Numbered from the stretch's first letter, positions 8,970 through 17,047 are shown. The stretch is 64,000 nt of DNA from Ardenticatenaceae bacterium (GCA_030065875.1 JASJCR010000013.1:17645-81644); one strand, 5' to 3'. Notes: a model not told the origin generated them from the sequence alone. A program made the numbers and translations.

Positions 8970-10371
8970 ACATTTCCCGTTTCAAAATTTCTTGATGAAT
9001 AAAGGTGGATGTCAAACGGTGAATACCGTAACGTTTTTCTTTTAGGTCTCCGCGAACTTCCAAAAGGGATCGGGTTCGCAATTCGCCAACAGCTGGCCAA
9101 AAATGGTCCGCATTCAGCTGTGATATCTCCCTTAAGTAGTCCAGGGTACCGCCGGATTCACCGATCAGGGGCATTGCAAGCAGCAGGGTTTTGGCTGGAT
9201 CACTCAAAGTTTCCCAAGCGTAGCGGTAAATATGGGAATACATATCTTCAATATGCCCTGACTGGCCTTCTTCCAATCCCTTCAGCAGATCCCCCAGGTT
9301 CATCCAATCGAGAAGGCTAACAATCAATTTGAGAGCCAGTGGGTTTCCCCCAACTAGCGCGTAAATTGCTTCAATTTCGGCCTCGCCTGCCCTTGCCCAC
9401 GCAGCAACATTTCTTTCCTTAGCATAATTATTTAGAAGAGCGGCCGCATCGGTCTGAGACAAGGCGTCCACTTCAAAATGAAAGGCGGCGATTGTGGGAT
9501 CCAGGTGGGTGCGTGTAGTCAAGAGAAATTTTGACGGGTGGGTAAGCTGCATCAATTGGGAAGCGATATATGAGGTTTCTGCTTCCACTTCGAGATTATC
9601 AATCACAACTAAGCATGGTCGGCTGTTTAAAATTTGGCGCAGATGGAAAAGCTTATCCTTTCTAGAAAACACATCAACATGCGGGGCCAGGATCCTCATC
9701 ATGGCATCAATAACCGGGTCAAAGGATGGCTCCAGAGAGTGGTGGCGATGACGGACGTCCCTCAAATTAACTCGGACCCAAACGATGTCATCAAAGTGTA
9801 AGGCCTCTATAGCATCTCGGGCGAGAATATCCGCCAGAGCGGTTTTGCCAATACCTCCGATCCCCGTTAAAGTCAATACCCACGGACCAGCGGGCTGCAA
9901 GAGTTTTTTCCCTAGAAAAAGGCGCGTTTCTTTTAAACCAAACAACTGGGAGTAGCTTTTGGGGGGCAGACGGAGCTTGAGGCGGCCAATTCGGTCTTGT
10001 CGCAGGGCCAGTTCTTCTTCAAGAATAAGTTCCGAAAGCCTTCTGATCGCTTTTCGCTGGCGACGACTGATGGTATGCTCGCTTAGGCTCAGTTTGTTGC
10101 CGACCGTATACAGCTTGTTCTCTTCCATAAAGCGCAGACGAATTATCTGGGCTGCAACCTCATCATGGACGGCAAGCTGATCTAGTTGCTCTTCAATGAT
10201 TTCTTTGATCACCTCATAGGGATTTGTTGAGGATGTTGTGTGGGAAGCGAGCTTCTGTTTGACGATCTGAAAATCAGCGAGAGGAGCGGGGTTAACCATT
10301 TTTTTCCCCGACCATGATTTTAAAACCTGGTGAATTTTTTCCACAATTTCATCGATGTTATATCTTGTCAT
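8962..10371 (-). CDS. NB-ARC (STAND) signalling ATPase with N-terminal HTH-like region
   Basis: The protein has the P-loop 'GIGGIGKT' near residue 170, Walker B 'LVVIDNLE', an RNBS-B-like 'FLLTTRTHLDP' and the 'GGNPLALKL' GLPL motif, which together define NB-ARC. Residues ~65-120 ('IIRLRFMEENKLYTVGNKLSLSEHTISRRQRKAI') resemble a sigma-70 region 4/LuxR-like helix-turn-helix, so DNA binding is possible. The track starts at TTG 10377. The ATG two codons later (10371) is more likely. It is followed by the overlapping TPR gene. STAND ATPases act as ligand-triggered oligomeric switches, but the trigger here is unknown. Confidence 0.82.
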   Translation of the reverse strand: MTRYNIDEIVEKIHQVLKSWSGKKMVNPAPLADFQIVKQKLASHTTSSTNPYEVIKEIIEEQLDQLAVHDEVAAQIIRLRFMEENKLYTVGNKLSLSEHTISRRQRKAIRRLSELILEEELALRQDRIGRLKLRLPPKSYSQLFGLKETRLFLGKKLLQPAGPWVLTLTGIGGIGKTALADILARDAIEALHFDDIVWVRVNLRDVRHRHHSLEPSFDPVIDAMMRILAPHVDVFSRKDKLFHLRQILNSRPCLVVIDNLEVEAETSYIASQLMQLTHPSKFLLTTRTHLDPTIAAFHFEVDALSQTDAAALLNNYAKERNVAAWARAGEAEIEAIYALVGGNPLALKLIVSLLDWMNLGDLLKGLEEGQSGHIEDMYSHIYRYAWETLSDPAKTLLLAMPLIGESGGTLDYLREISQLNADHFWPAVGELRTRSLLEVRGDLKEKRYGIHRLTSTFIHQEILKREMYE

Positions 10372-10808
10372 CACCAAATTTGATCTCTCTCCCGAAGCGA
10401 TCCATGCTGTTCAAATGAGATTGTTCCACAATTAACAGGCAAATTGTAGTCTAAATTATACTGTTTTTGTCCAATAATTGAAAAACAGCGCAGGAAATCG
10501 CAGAATGATGACAAACTAATATCCATAACCGTATGGTACTATGGTTTGACCACCAAGAGGAAAATACACAACTTTCATCATCGCCTCATTGGGTTTGGCA
10601 GAAGTAGTATCGCGCCCGCTTACATATCATTTGTTCCTTATGTGATGGAACAAAAAAGGCTCGTGGACAACCAACCACGAGCCATTTCTCTTTTTATATT
10701 AAGGGGGTTGGCTGATTTGAATCAAAATGAACATTCTGGACCGGTGATGGGCAATAAAATGCGGCCAATGTGGTAATTTTTATTTCGTAATGATCTACAG
10801 TGAAAAGC
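10372..10808. other. Spacer with promoter for NB-ARC operon and terminator for kinase-like gene
   Basis: On the minus strand a perfect TATAAT (plus 10455-10460) lies ~85 bases upstream of the NB-ARC start, with a loose TTTTCA at a suitable distance upstream. The right part holds an intrinsic terminator listed separately. The 76-aa plus-strand ORF at 10546 spans this terminator and is not believed. Confidence 0.5.
10652..10683 (-). terminator. Rho-independent terminator (minus strand)
   Basis: Reading the minus strand, 'ggctcgtgg' and 'ccacgagcc' form a 9-bp perfect stem over an 8-base loop, followed by TTTTTTG. It lies ~126 bases past the stop of the kinase-like gene. The plus strand also shows a weaker T-rich tail (tttctcttttt), so it may work both ways. 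Confidence 0.85.
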
Positions 10809-12509
10809 TTACCACCAGGCCACTTCCGGCCGTTGCTGTTTACACAGGTTAGCAAGTTCTCTCAACCTCCCTCGCATTTCAAGATAACGGATTAAATTGA
10901 TAGAGAATTCGAGTTTTTCATTACCTGCGATTAGATCAACATCGATGTCAAGCAAAAACGGCAATGATCGCATTTCTACAAATGAAAAATGTTTAACCAA
11001 TCCCCGTTGCAGAACGCGACGATCAATTTCAACATGCTCAGGTAATTCCGATATAGGGGAAGTTTGGGATAAGGGAGAAATGGGCCGAGTATCTTCCGAA
11101 CAATCCGGAAAATTCCCCTGGGCCAAAGCCGCAGCGGTTGCCGCTCCCCAAAAGACACATTGGCGGGCAACGACTGATAGATTGTTAAATTTAATTGCTC
11201 CCAAGAACGTGAGGAATAAACCATCATAATACTCTTGCCAATTTCCTATTTGGAAAAATTGGGCTTGAGCTGCGCGCCTCAACATCAAAGTTAAAGCAAA
11301 TGGTGTTTCGAGACCAACTGACGATTTTGGATCACGGCTGTTTACCCAGGAACAATGTAGCTGGTTCAAGTAGTCAAATATTACTTCGGGTTTGATTTCC
11401 TTGTCTTTTTGGGTATCGACAAATAAGGAAGTAAAGATACTCAGCTCAAGCATGAAAAAATCGCGCAAGATTTGATCCCGCCGGGATTTGCCAAAATCAA
11501 TCACGTGAACGTTCCCACGTTTCGTTTCGACCATGATGTTGTTGAGATGGAGATCCCCATGAATAGAAGCTGTAAGGCTGTCGTATGAATTTTTGACGAT
11601 CTTTTTGTAAAAGTGAATGGGATTGGGGAGTTCAGTTCCCGCTATGACAATTTGGTTTTCCTGAGCGAAATCAGCGGCTGTGCCAAAGATTTCAACTATT
11701 TTTTTTTGCAAGAACGTATCTCGGGTATCAGTGATCATCCCTAAAATGGGCATCTGTAAGGGAATGCCAATTTCATAACCATCAATATCAGGAGCATTGG
11801 TTAGATAAAACCGAAACCTTGGATTGCCTTTTGGGGAATTAAAAAGGACCCTTTGCGTAGCCAGGTCGATTTCTTCGGGCTCGAATCCAAATATCTGTAC
11901 AATTTGACCCGCTTGCCAGTCCTGGAGGCGAAATGAACCTGGGGAAAGAAAATGAACGTCCAAACCCTCTTCAGGTAGATATTGAATTGTGAGGTTGGCT
12001 GGTAAATATGAGTCAAAAAAATTTTTAAGATGAAGGTCGTTTTCGATTTGACTCTGGCCCCATAACGCTTGAAAGCTAGTTAACAGCCGCTCAAAGACAT
12101 CTAAACATTCCTGAACGGTATGATTTTGAGCGTAATCTGAGAAGCTGCTAATCTCATATACCCCATCACCCGCAAGGGAATACCACAAGCCAGCTAATTG
12201 GCTTCCTGGTGGATAAGTGGGCTCCTGGCGTATGCTGGCAACGTCAGGCATACGGTTTTTGATGTACTTCTCATAGCCCGCCATTTCCCGCTCTATTTCG
12301 TGTACGCTGGCAATCTTGACAACCGCCTCTAGCTCGGCTCCAGTGCTGTGTATGGGGCGTACTTTGTAGACAAAACTGCCACCTAGCCCTTCAGAAAATT
12401 CATGTAAAATGTTGACTCGCGTATATTTGGAAAACATTGCGCGCAGGACGCGTTTCACCTTGTTGTCAAGCGGTTTGGAAAGACGGCTATCATCGATGGG
12501 GATGGTCAT
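10809..12509 (-). CDS. Aminoglycoside-phosphotransferase/choline-kinase-fold protein
   Basis: This 566-residue protein carries a kinase-fold catalytic loop 'HGDLHLNNI' near residue 317, followed by a metal-binding 'VIDFGKS'. These match the Brenner motif and DFG equivalent of the APH/choline-kinase superfamily. The N-terminal half has a glycine-rich stretch ('FSEGLGGSFVYKV') and a candidate lysine ('VVKIA'). The protein is longer than small-molecule kinases, with ~170 extra C-terminal residues of unknown fold. A ribosome-binding site 'aaaggag' precedes ATG, and a strong terminator follows. It sits next to STAND genes. Kinase-like domains are known in bacterial STAND-associated conflict or signalling systems, so a signalling role is as likely as resistance. 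The substrate is unknown. Confidence 0.7.
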   Translation of the reverse strand: MTIPIDDSRLSKPLDNKVKRVLRAMFSKYTRVNILHEFSEGLGGSFVYKVRPIHSTGAELEAVVKIASVHEIEREMAGYEKYIKNRMPDVASIRQEPTYPPGSQLAGLWYSLAGDGVYEISSFSDYAQNHTVQECLDVFERLLTSFQALWGQSQIENDLHLKNFFDSYLPANLTIQYLPEEGLDVHFLSPGSFRLQDWQAGQIVQIFGFEPEEIDLATQRVLFNSPKGNPRFRFYLTNAPDIDGYEIGIPLQMPILGMITDTRDTFLQKKIVEIFGTAADFAQENQIVIAGTELPNPIHFYKKIVKNSYDSLTASIHGDLHLNNIMVETKRGNVHVIDFGKSRRDQILRDFFMLELSIFTSLFVDTQKDKEIKPEVIFDYLNQLHCSWVNSRDPKSSVGLETPFALTLMLRRAAQAQFFQIGNWQEYYDGLFLTFLGAIKFNNLSVVARQCVFWGAATAAALAQGNFPDCSEDTRPISPLSQTSPISELPEHVEIDRRVLQRGLVKHFSFVEMRSLPFLLDIDVDLIAGNEKLEFSINLIRYLEMRGRLRELANLCKQQRPEVAWW

Positions 12510-12744
12510 GCTAACTCCTTTGTGCTTGCCAAAAAAAACGAAAGCTTTGGTAATGGTGAAGGTTAACTGATATTTGCGCGGCCGTTATTAAAGCTAAAAT
12601 CAAGCTCTACTGTCAAATTTTCGTAATTTGCTACGTTAATTGTAAAACGATTTTATTAATGATGCACCCTGAAATCCAAGTAAATGTTGGCAATCAGCGA
12701 AAAAAGGGCTGATAATGCAGAAAGCCGCAAATTTTCTCCAAACA

Positions 12745-12862
12745 GTGTTGTCATTCCCGCGAAAGCGGGAATCCATTGCCCTGCCACCGATGGATCCCCG
12801 CCTTCGCAGGGATGACAGGCCTTTTTGAAGGATATCAGTATTTATTTGTAAATCCTCAATAA
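12745..12862. repeat. REP-like dispersed repeat, copy A
   Basis: The core 'tcattcccgcgaaagcggga' is a palindrome. After it come 'atccatt', 'ggatccccgcc' and 'gggatgac', then the flank 'atttatttgtaaatcctcaa'. A second copy with the same order of blocks lies at 55318-55462. Similar GCGGGAATCC repeats are common in bacterial spacers. Confidence 0.85.
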
Positions 12863-12882
12863 TGCGGGACAACCCCTTAGCA

Positions 12883-12917
12883 GTCGGTTTTAATCGACGG
12901 GTATCGGTTTTAATCGA
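12883..12917. repeat. Twin TTTA-loop hairpins
   Basis: Two tandem hairpins, 'gtcggt-ttta-atcgac' (12883-12898) and 'tcggt-ttta-atcga' (12904-12917), share the same four-base loop. The same sequence family appears inverted at 34681-34720. Confidence 0.7.
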
Positions 12918-12989
12918 CGGTAAGAGTAGTGGTTCGTGTGCTTTGCTTGTTGGGCTTATCGATTTCGCGGTACGCCCAGCGAATCTCTT

Positions 12990-13814
12990 TCAAGTATGAA
13001 AGTTCAGGATGACCCGTTTTTTTTCTTCAGCAACGCCCGTGACAAAGTAGCGGTATAGGTGCAGCCACTGCTCGAGGGAGAGGTGGCTGGGCAGGGCCTC
13101 GCTGGGAAAGCGGCCGTCTTTGGCCAACCGTTTCCACTGATTGTGGGTAAAAACGTTTTTGTACCCGATTTTAAGGTTTTTTCGCCAGCGGCGAAAGCCA
13201 TAGGTGACAAATTTGTAATACAGATCTTTATGATGAGGTTCGAGTTGGGGGCTGACCCGTTTTTGCATGTGCAGCAGGGTTGCATCGACTCTGGGCACCG
13301 GCCGAAATTCAAAGCGATTGATGTTGGCCAGGTTTTCAAACGTAAACCACGGCTGAAAGAGAATTGAAGATTCGGTTGAGGCATTCTGGCCGATAAACTT
13401 GTCGGCCGCTTCCCGCTGCATGATGAAGTAGGCGTCGTGTGGCGGATGATTGGACCGCCACAGCTTGAGCATGATGGGGGCGGTAATATTGAACGGGATA
13501 TTAGAGAAGATGTTGAACGGCTTGGTGGGCAAGCTCGTTTTCAGAAAATCCCCGTTTTTGATTTCCACGTTTGGTATTTTGGCGAGGGATTTGCGCAGGT
13601 TGGCGGCGAGCTGGTGATCTATTTCGATGGCCGTGACCCGGCCGGCCCTTTTGGCTACTTCTCGGGTAATGATCCCTTCACCCGGTCCGATTTCCAGAAC
13701 GAGATCTTCGGCCGAGAAACCAGCTTTGCCCACCAGCTGCCGCACCGTTTTGGCGTGGATCAGGAAGTTTTGGGCGAAATCTTTTTGCTGCCTGTTTTTT
13801 CTTGAATCGCTCAA
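12990..13814 (-). CDS. Erm-like rRNA adenine N6-methyltransferase
   Basis: The SAM-binding motif is 'VLEIGPGEG', with the acidic ribose ligand in 'AIEIDH'. The catalytic motif is 'NIPFNIT', as in the KsgA/Erm family (N-[IL]-P-[FY]). Erm enzymes dimethylate A2058 of 23S rRNA, and KsgA acts on 16S rRNA. The C-terminal half ('YGFRRWRKNLKIGYKN..QWKRLAKDGRFPSEALPSHLSLEQW') has the arrangement of actinobacterial Erm proteins rather than KsgA, so I favour Erm. The ORF is tracked from GTG 13820. TTG 13814 is better spaced from 'aggagg'. It stands alone among repeats, with no obvious attenuator leader. Macrolide-type resistance is inferred only. Confidence 0.75.
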   Translation of the reverse strand: MSDSRKNRQQKDFAQNFLIHAKTVRQLVGKAGFSAEDLVLEIGPGEGIITREVAKRAGRVTAIEIDHQLAANLRKSLAKIPNVEIKNGDFLKTSLPTKPFNIFSNIPFNITAPIMLKLWRSNHPPHDAYFIMQREAADKFIGQNASTESSILFQPWFTFENLANINRFEFRPVPRVDATLLHMQKRVSPQLEPHHKDLYYKFVTYGFRRWRKNLKIGYKNVFTHNQWKRLAKDGRFPSEALPSHLSLEQWLHLYRYFVTGVAEEKKRVILNFHT

Positions 13815-13995
13815 CCACACCTCCTGTTTTCAGACCAACAAAGCTCCCCTCCCGATTCGGGAGGGAGTTAGGGGGCGGGTATGTTGACCGTCAAAATACC
13901 CCTCCCCGACGCGGTTCAAGGGCTATCCATTCTAACTAAAAAACCCATTGTCTCATACCGGTTCAGGGACTGCTTTTACGCCACATCGCCATTTT

Positions 13996-14023
13996 GTAGG
14001 GCCGCAGCATGCTGCGGCCCTAC
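13996..14023. repeat. Perfect 28-bp palindrome
   Basis: 'gtagggccgcagca' is followed directly by its reverse complement 'tgctgcggccctac', with no loop. A relative with the same length and the same ends (gta.ggg/ccctac) lies at 36875-36902. Confidence 0.85.
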
Positions 14024-14180
14024 GGCGCAAGATGCATCCACCACGTCCTATCCGATTATAACCTTGAACCTACACGCCCCTGAGCCGAGCGAAGGATCCC
14101 GTCCACTCACATGCAGGTGAAGGTGGCTAAGAATGGGCTTGTAACACTCCAAATCGGGTCTTCTCTTACTGAAGCTTGGT

Positions 14181-14220
14181 GAGATTCTTTACTCCGCTGC
14201 GCTCCGTTCTGAATGACAGG
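14181..14220. repeat. Dispersed repeat 'gctccgttctgaatgacag', copy A
   Basis: The stretch starts 'gagattcttt' and ends 'ctccgttctgaatgacagg'. An inverted copy with a few changes is at 42440-42477. Confidence 0.75.
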
Positions 14221-14295
14221 CGATTTTCAGCTTACCTCCCCGCCCCTGAGCCGAGGAGGGGAGCATGTCAGTGTGTTTATATAAAGCTTACTTTA

Positions 14296-15138
14296 TCAAA
14301 CCCAGCGCAGTTTGTCAGGGTTGCGCATAAAGTAGATATTGTTGATTTTTTCCCCTTCAAGGTCGAGAACCATGGCTGTAATTGGCTTCTCGTTTTGCCA
14401 GACCACCATGCCCAGCCGGCCGTTGAGCCGCTTGAATTCCAGCCGGACATCGGCCGGAGCCAGGCGAACCAGACCCAGCATAAAGCGGGCCGCCTTGTCG
14501 ACCCCATAGACCGGATGACGAGCGGCTGGAACTTTGCCCCCGCTGTCAGACCACACGGTAATCTCATCAGAAAGAAGCCCCACGAGGTCGTTGAGATTGC
14601 CCGATTGGCAGGTGGCGATAAATTGATAAAACAGGCGGTCGTGGGTCTCTTCCGGGGTTGAAAAGCGATTCGATCCGCTTTTTAAATGCCCTTTGGCCCG
14701 GCTAAAGATTTGCCGGCAGTTTGTGGCGGTGCGTTCGACTACCTTACCAATCGTTTCATATTCAAAGCCAAACGCCTCGCGGAGCAAAAATACCGCTCGT
14801 TCTACCGGAGAGAGGGTTTCGAGCAGAACGAGCAGGGCATAAGAAAGGGTTTCGTGGCGCAGGTAAGGGGCATCGGCCGGCTCCATTACCACTGGTGTGG
14901 GCAGCCAGGGACCGGTATAGGTTTCGCGCTGTTTTTGCAGGACGCGCAGCCGGTCGATGCATAACCGGGTGACCACGGTAGTGAGCCAGCCGCGGGGGTT
15001 ATCGATGCGAGTTTGGTCCGCCTCATGCCAGCGGATAAACGCTTCCTGCACCATGTCCTCTGCCTCAGGGACTTCACCCAACATGCGATAGGCGATGGCC
15101 ATCAGGCGCGGCCGGAATTCTTCAAATAAATCATCCAT
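14296..15138 (-). CDS. ECF41-type RNA polymerase sigma factor with SnoaL-like C-terminal domain
   Basis: Residues 1-160 carry sigma regions 2 and 4 ('MAIAYRMLGEVPEAEDMVQEAFIRW', 'LSPVERAVFLLREAFGFEYETIG'). A 'GPWLPTPV' linker and a C-terminal SnoaL/NTF2-like domain follow, with 'DSGGK' (usually DGGGK) and a final 'NPDKL' motif. Both motifs are hallmarks of the ECF41 group, in which the extension replaces a separate anti-sigma factor. Its ATG overlaps the end of the FAD oxidoreductase by 8 bases, so the two are one operon. ECF41 genes typically neighbour an oxidoreductase, epimerase or carboxymuconolactone decarboxylase that they regulate. The inducing signal is unknown. Confidence 0.88.
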   Translation of the reverse strand: MDDLFEEFRPRLMAIAYRMLGEVPEAEDMVQEAFIRWHEADQTRIDNPRGWLTTVVTRLCIDRLRVLQKQRETYTGPWLPTPVVMEPADAPYLRHETLSYALLVLLETLSPVERAVFLLREAFGFEYETIGKVVERTATNCRQIFSRAKGHLKSGSNRFSTPEETHDRLFYQFIATCQSGNLNDLVGLLSDEITVWSDSGGKVPAARHPVYGVDKAARFMLGLVRLAPADVRLEFKRLNGRLGMVVWQNEKPITAMVLDLEGEKINNIYFMRNPDKLRWV

Positions 15139-16399
15139 GATGGCTTATGATCATAGCGACATCGCGGGCGCTGGCCAAGCTAGTATCGGCCAGCATCCCT
15201 TCTGCATCAACCCAGTCGCCAATGACGTACACGTTTGGTGAATCTTCAATGACGATAGACGGCCGCGGTCGGGCCGCTTCAACCAGGGCATGGGTGACGG
15301 TCATGCGCGGCAGAAAATCACACAGCACCGCCTCCTGGCGCCAGCCCGGCTGCAGCTGATCGAGCGCCTGTTCCATAAAGGCTCGGTGCTCTTCAGGAGA
15401 ACGGTGGTCGTCCGGAGCGATGTAAACGGCCGTGTGAACGAGGGTGTGGCCGGCCGGAGCCAGCCTGGCCGATTTAGAGTGCACCACGTGATAGTATGAC
15501 AAGCCAACCCCCAACCCGAGCTGGATGTCGGGGTTGGGCAGGCGGCGCAAACCAACCGTCAGGCAGGCCGCCTGGATGGGACGTAGCCGGTCGACCACCT
15601 GGGCCAGGGATTCACTTGCCGGGAGCAGATCAACGGCTGCGGCCGGTGGGATAGCCAGCACCACGTGGCGGGCAAAAACCGCTTTTTCCCGGGCAAACTC
15701 GATTTTGTAGCCATCGGTTGACTCTTTGAAAATCGCCGTAGCCCGAGCCTGGGTCATCATTGGGATACCTGCGGCCGCCGCTTTTTGACGCAGGTCTGAT
15801 ACCAGCTGCCCCCAGCCGCGGTCGAGATAAAGCACATTCGAAGTCAGAGCCAGCTTGACTTGAGCCAGGGTGGCCCCGGCGCTCATGCGGTCCGGGTCGT
15901 TGGCATAGGTGGTCAGGCGGCTGGTTGTTTCAAACAGGACGCGGAGGCGGTGATCGGAGATGTTTTGATCGAGCCACTGTCGCCAGGTCATCTGGTTTAG
16001 GCGCGCCGATGGTTCATGACGCACCATTTTTAGCAGCCCCTGCAGATACCCCAGCCGCCGGCCGCGCAGCATTTTACTTCTAAAAAATGCGCCGGGGGTC
16101 AGCGGCAGATGATCGAGGCCGGACCCGGTTAGGGCGGTTGGGGATTTGCCGAAGCCCGGTGTTTTCCCCTGGGGTTGAATGCCCAAGCCATTGAGTACCT
16201 TCATCCCTGCTCCGCCGCGGTAGAGGGCGTGTGGACCTAAGTTGAGGTAATACCCATCTTTTTGCCGAGTGTGGGCCCGGCCGCCGAGGTGCTGTGATTT
16301 TTCAAAAACTGCGACCTGCTGACCCTGTTTTTGCAGTAGCAGCGCGGCCGAAAGTCCGGCCAGCCCACCCCCGATGATAACGGTGTCGAAATTGTTCAT
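15131..16399 (-). CDS. FAD-dependent oxidoreductase (amine oxidase / phytoene desaturase-like)
   Basis: The N-terminus has an FAD dinucleotide-binding fold ('VIIGGGLAGLSAALLLQKQG') followed by 'EKSQHLGGRAHT', the second FAD motif of the NAD(P)-binding-8/amine oxidase clan. A C-terminal 'NVYVIGDWVDAEGMLADTSLASARDVA' contacts the flavin. The track starts at a TTG (16420). The ATG at 16399 has 'aaggagg' five bases upstream and is the real start. It is coupled to the ECF41 sigma gene and is its likely regulatory target. The substrate (isoprenoid, amine or other) cannot be told. Confidence 0.82.
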   Translation of the reverse strand: MNNFDTVIIGGGLAGLSAALLLQKQGQQVAVFEKSQHLGGRAHTRQKDGYYLNLGPHALYRGGAGMKVLNGLGIQPQGKTPGFGKSPTALTGSGLDHLPLTPGAFFRSKMLRGRRLGYLQGLLKMVRHEPSARLNQMTWRQWLDQNISDHRLRVLFETTSRLTTYANDPDRMSAGATLAQVKLALTSNVLYLDRGWGQLVSDLRQKAAAAGIPMMTQARATAIFKESTDGYKIEFAREKAVFARHVVLAIPPAAAVDLLPASESLAQVVDRLRPIQAACLTVGLRRLPNPDIQLGLGVGLSYYHVVHSKSARLAPAGHTLVHTAVYIAPDDHRSPEEHRAFMEQALDQLQPGWRQEAVLCDFLPRMTVTHALVEAARPRPSIVIEDSPNVYVIGDWVDAEGMLADTSLASARDVAMIISHHG

Positions 16400-16424
16400 G
16401 AGAACCTCCTTATGAGACAACAGA

Positions 16425-16605
16425 CTTCAGACCCCCGACTACAGCAGCGCTGGTTTTCTGATATCTGAAGTCCGAGGTCTGTAGTCTTTATATGGTTGAC
16501 GAACGAGGTTCCGATTTTGTGACATCAGAAGACAACAGACGACAGACCTCAGACCGCAGAGGGTTGGTTCTCTGAAGTCTGTGGTCTGTTGTCTGTCGTC
16601 TTTTC
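16425..16605. repeat. Word-like microrepeat array 'GTCTGAAGTCTG' in opposed orientations
   Basis: The run of 'agacaacagacttcagac' words is followed, after a short spacer, by the inverse 'gtctgaagtctgtggtctgttgtct' words, twice over. The array runs into the 3' end of the MerR gene and codes its last ~15 residues. Related arrays are at 25245-25275, 33655-33785 and 36578-36662. Confidence 0.8.
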
Positions 16606-16968
16606 ACACTTATTGAGCGCCTCACACCGACACATCTGCCATTCCTTCAGGGAATTTTTCATCCGTTCGATTTGGGCGATTTGCCGATTAAGCTCTGTGA
16701 TTTTGGCGTCGATCAAGGTTTTGGTGTGAGGAGAAGGAGGTTGGTCCAACCGCTGATTTTGAACGAGTTGCTGACATTCAGAGATTGTCAGCCCATTTTT
16801 GCGGCCGTTTTGAATCAAATTTAGGTGCAGTATAACCACTTCTGTGTATTGTCGACGGCCGTTGACGCGTTTTGGCTGGGGTAAGAGCCCCACCTGTTCA
16901 TAATAGCGAATGGCGGAGGTGCGCAGGCCGGTCATGCGACCGATTTCACCGATTGAGAAAAGCTGCAT
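16549..16968 (-). CDS. MerR-family transcriptional regulator with C-terminal cysteine cluster
   Basis: The N-terminal winged HTH ('FSIGEIGRMTGLRTSAIRYYEQVGLLPQPKRVNGRRQY') is the MerR signature, followed by a dimerisation helix and 'CRCEALNKC', a cysteine cluster fit for metal, redox or Fe-S sensing. The ATG at 16968 has a purine-rich ribosome-binding site. The track's GTG nine codons upstream lies in the operator region. The final residues ('TTDNRPQTSENQPSAV') are read from a dispersed repeat, so the original C-terminus probably ended soon after the cysteines. It is divergent from a small 'CCPFF' protein gene whose promoter has the 19-bp spacing MerR proteins act on. Confidence 0.88.
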   Translation of the reverse strand: MQLFSIGEIGRMTGLRTSAIRYYEQVGLLPQPKRVNGRRQYTEVVILHLNLIQNGRKNGLTISECQQLVQNQRLDQPPSPHTKTLIDAKITELNRQIAQIERMKNSLKEWQMCRCEALNKCEKTTDNRPQTSENQPSAV

Positions 16969-16979
16969 ATCTTCTTTCC

Positions 16980-17010
16980 TTGACTTCAAGTGCACTTTAA
17001 ATGGTACCGT
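16980..17010 (+). promoter_or_regulatory. MerR-type promoter/operator with 19-bp spacer
   Basis: A -35 TTGACT (16980-16985) and a weak -10 TACCGT (17005-17010) are separated by 19 bases. The spacer holds the palindrome 'aagtgcactt'. The overlong spacer with a central dyad is the classic arrangement untwisted by MerR-family activators. It faces the gene at 17048. Confidence 0.7.
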
Positions 17011-17047
17011 TTTGGTTATCGATTATGAAATAAAGGAGTAGGATTTC

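Larger units (their letters stand above)
12510..12989. other. Gene-free spacer with dispersed repeats
   Basis: This ~480-base spacer holds a REP-like element and a pair of TTTA-loop hairpins, both listed separately. The 78-aa ORF at 12636 translates the repeat and is not credible. Confidence 0.7.
13815..14295. other. Repeat-rich spacer between Erm-like and sigma factor genes
   Basis: This ~480-base spacer contains C/G-rich words ('cccctcccga', 'tacccctccccgacgcgg'), a 28-bp palindrome, a 'gccgagcgaaggatccc' fragment and an 'actccgctgcgctccgttct' element. The 79-aa ORF at 13881 and the start of the ORF at 14176 translate these repeats. I see no real gene here. Confidence 0.7.

Noticed and set aside
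7749-10371. One NB-ARC-TPR gene broken by a frameshift
   Set aside because: The ATG of the TPR gene overlaps the end of the NB-ARC gene in a normal coupled arrangement with its own start context. Two subunits are as likely as a broken fusion, and the sequence alone cannot show a sequencing error.
10546-10776. 76-aa ORF MTTKRKIHNFHH...
   Set aside because: Runs across a clear terminator hairpin and shows no ribosome-binding site or family features.
12636-12872. 78-aa ORF
   Set aside because: Entirely a translation of the REP-like repeat (RGSIGGRAMDSRFRGND is typical of this repeat).
13881-14120. 79-aa ORF
   Set aside because: Translates dispersed repeats and the 28-bp palindrome.
16425-16605. 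CRISPR-like array of GTCTG repeats
   Set aside because: Units are short, imperfect, contiguous and inverted, without spacers of constant length and without cas genes.
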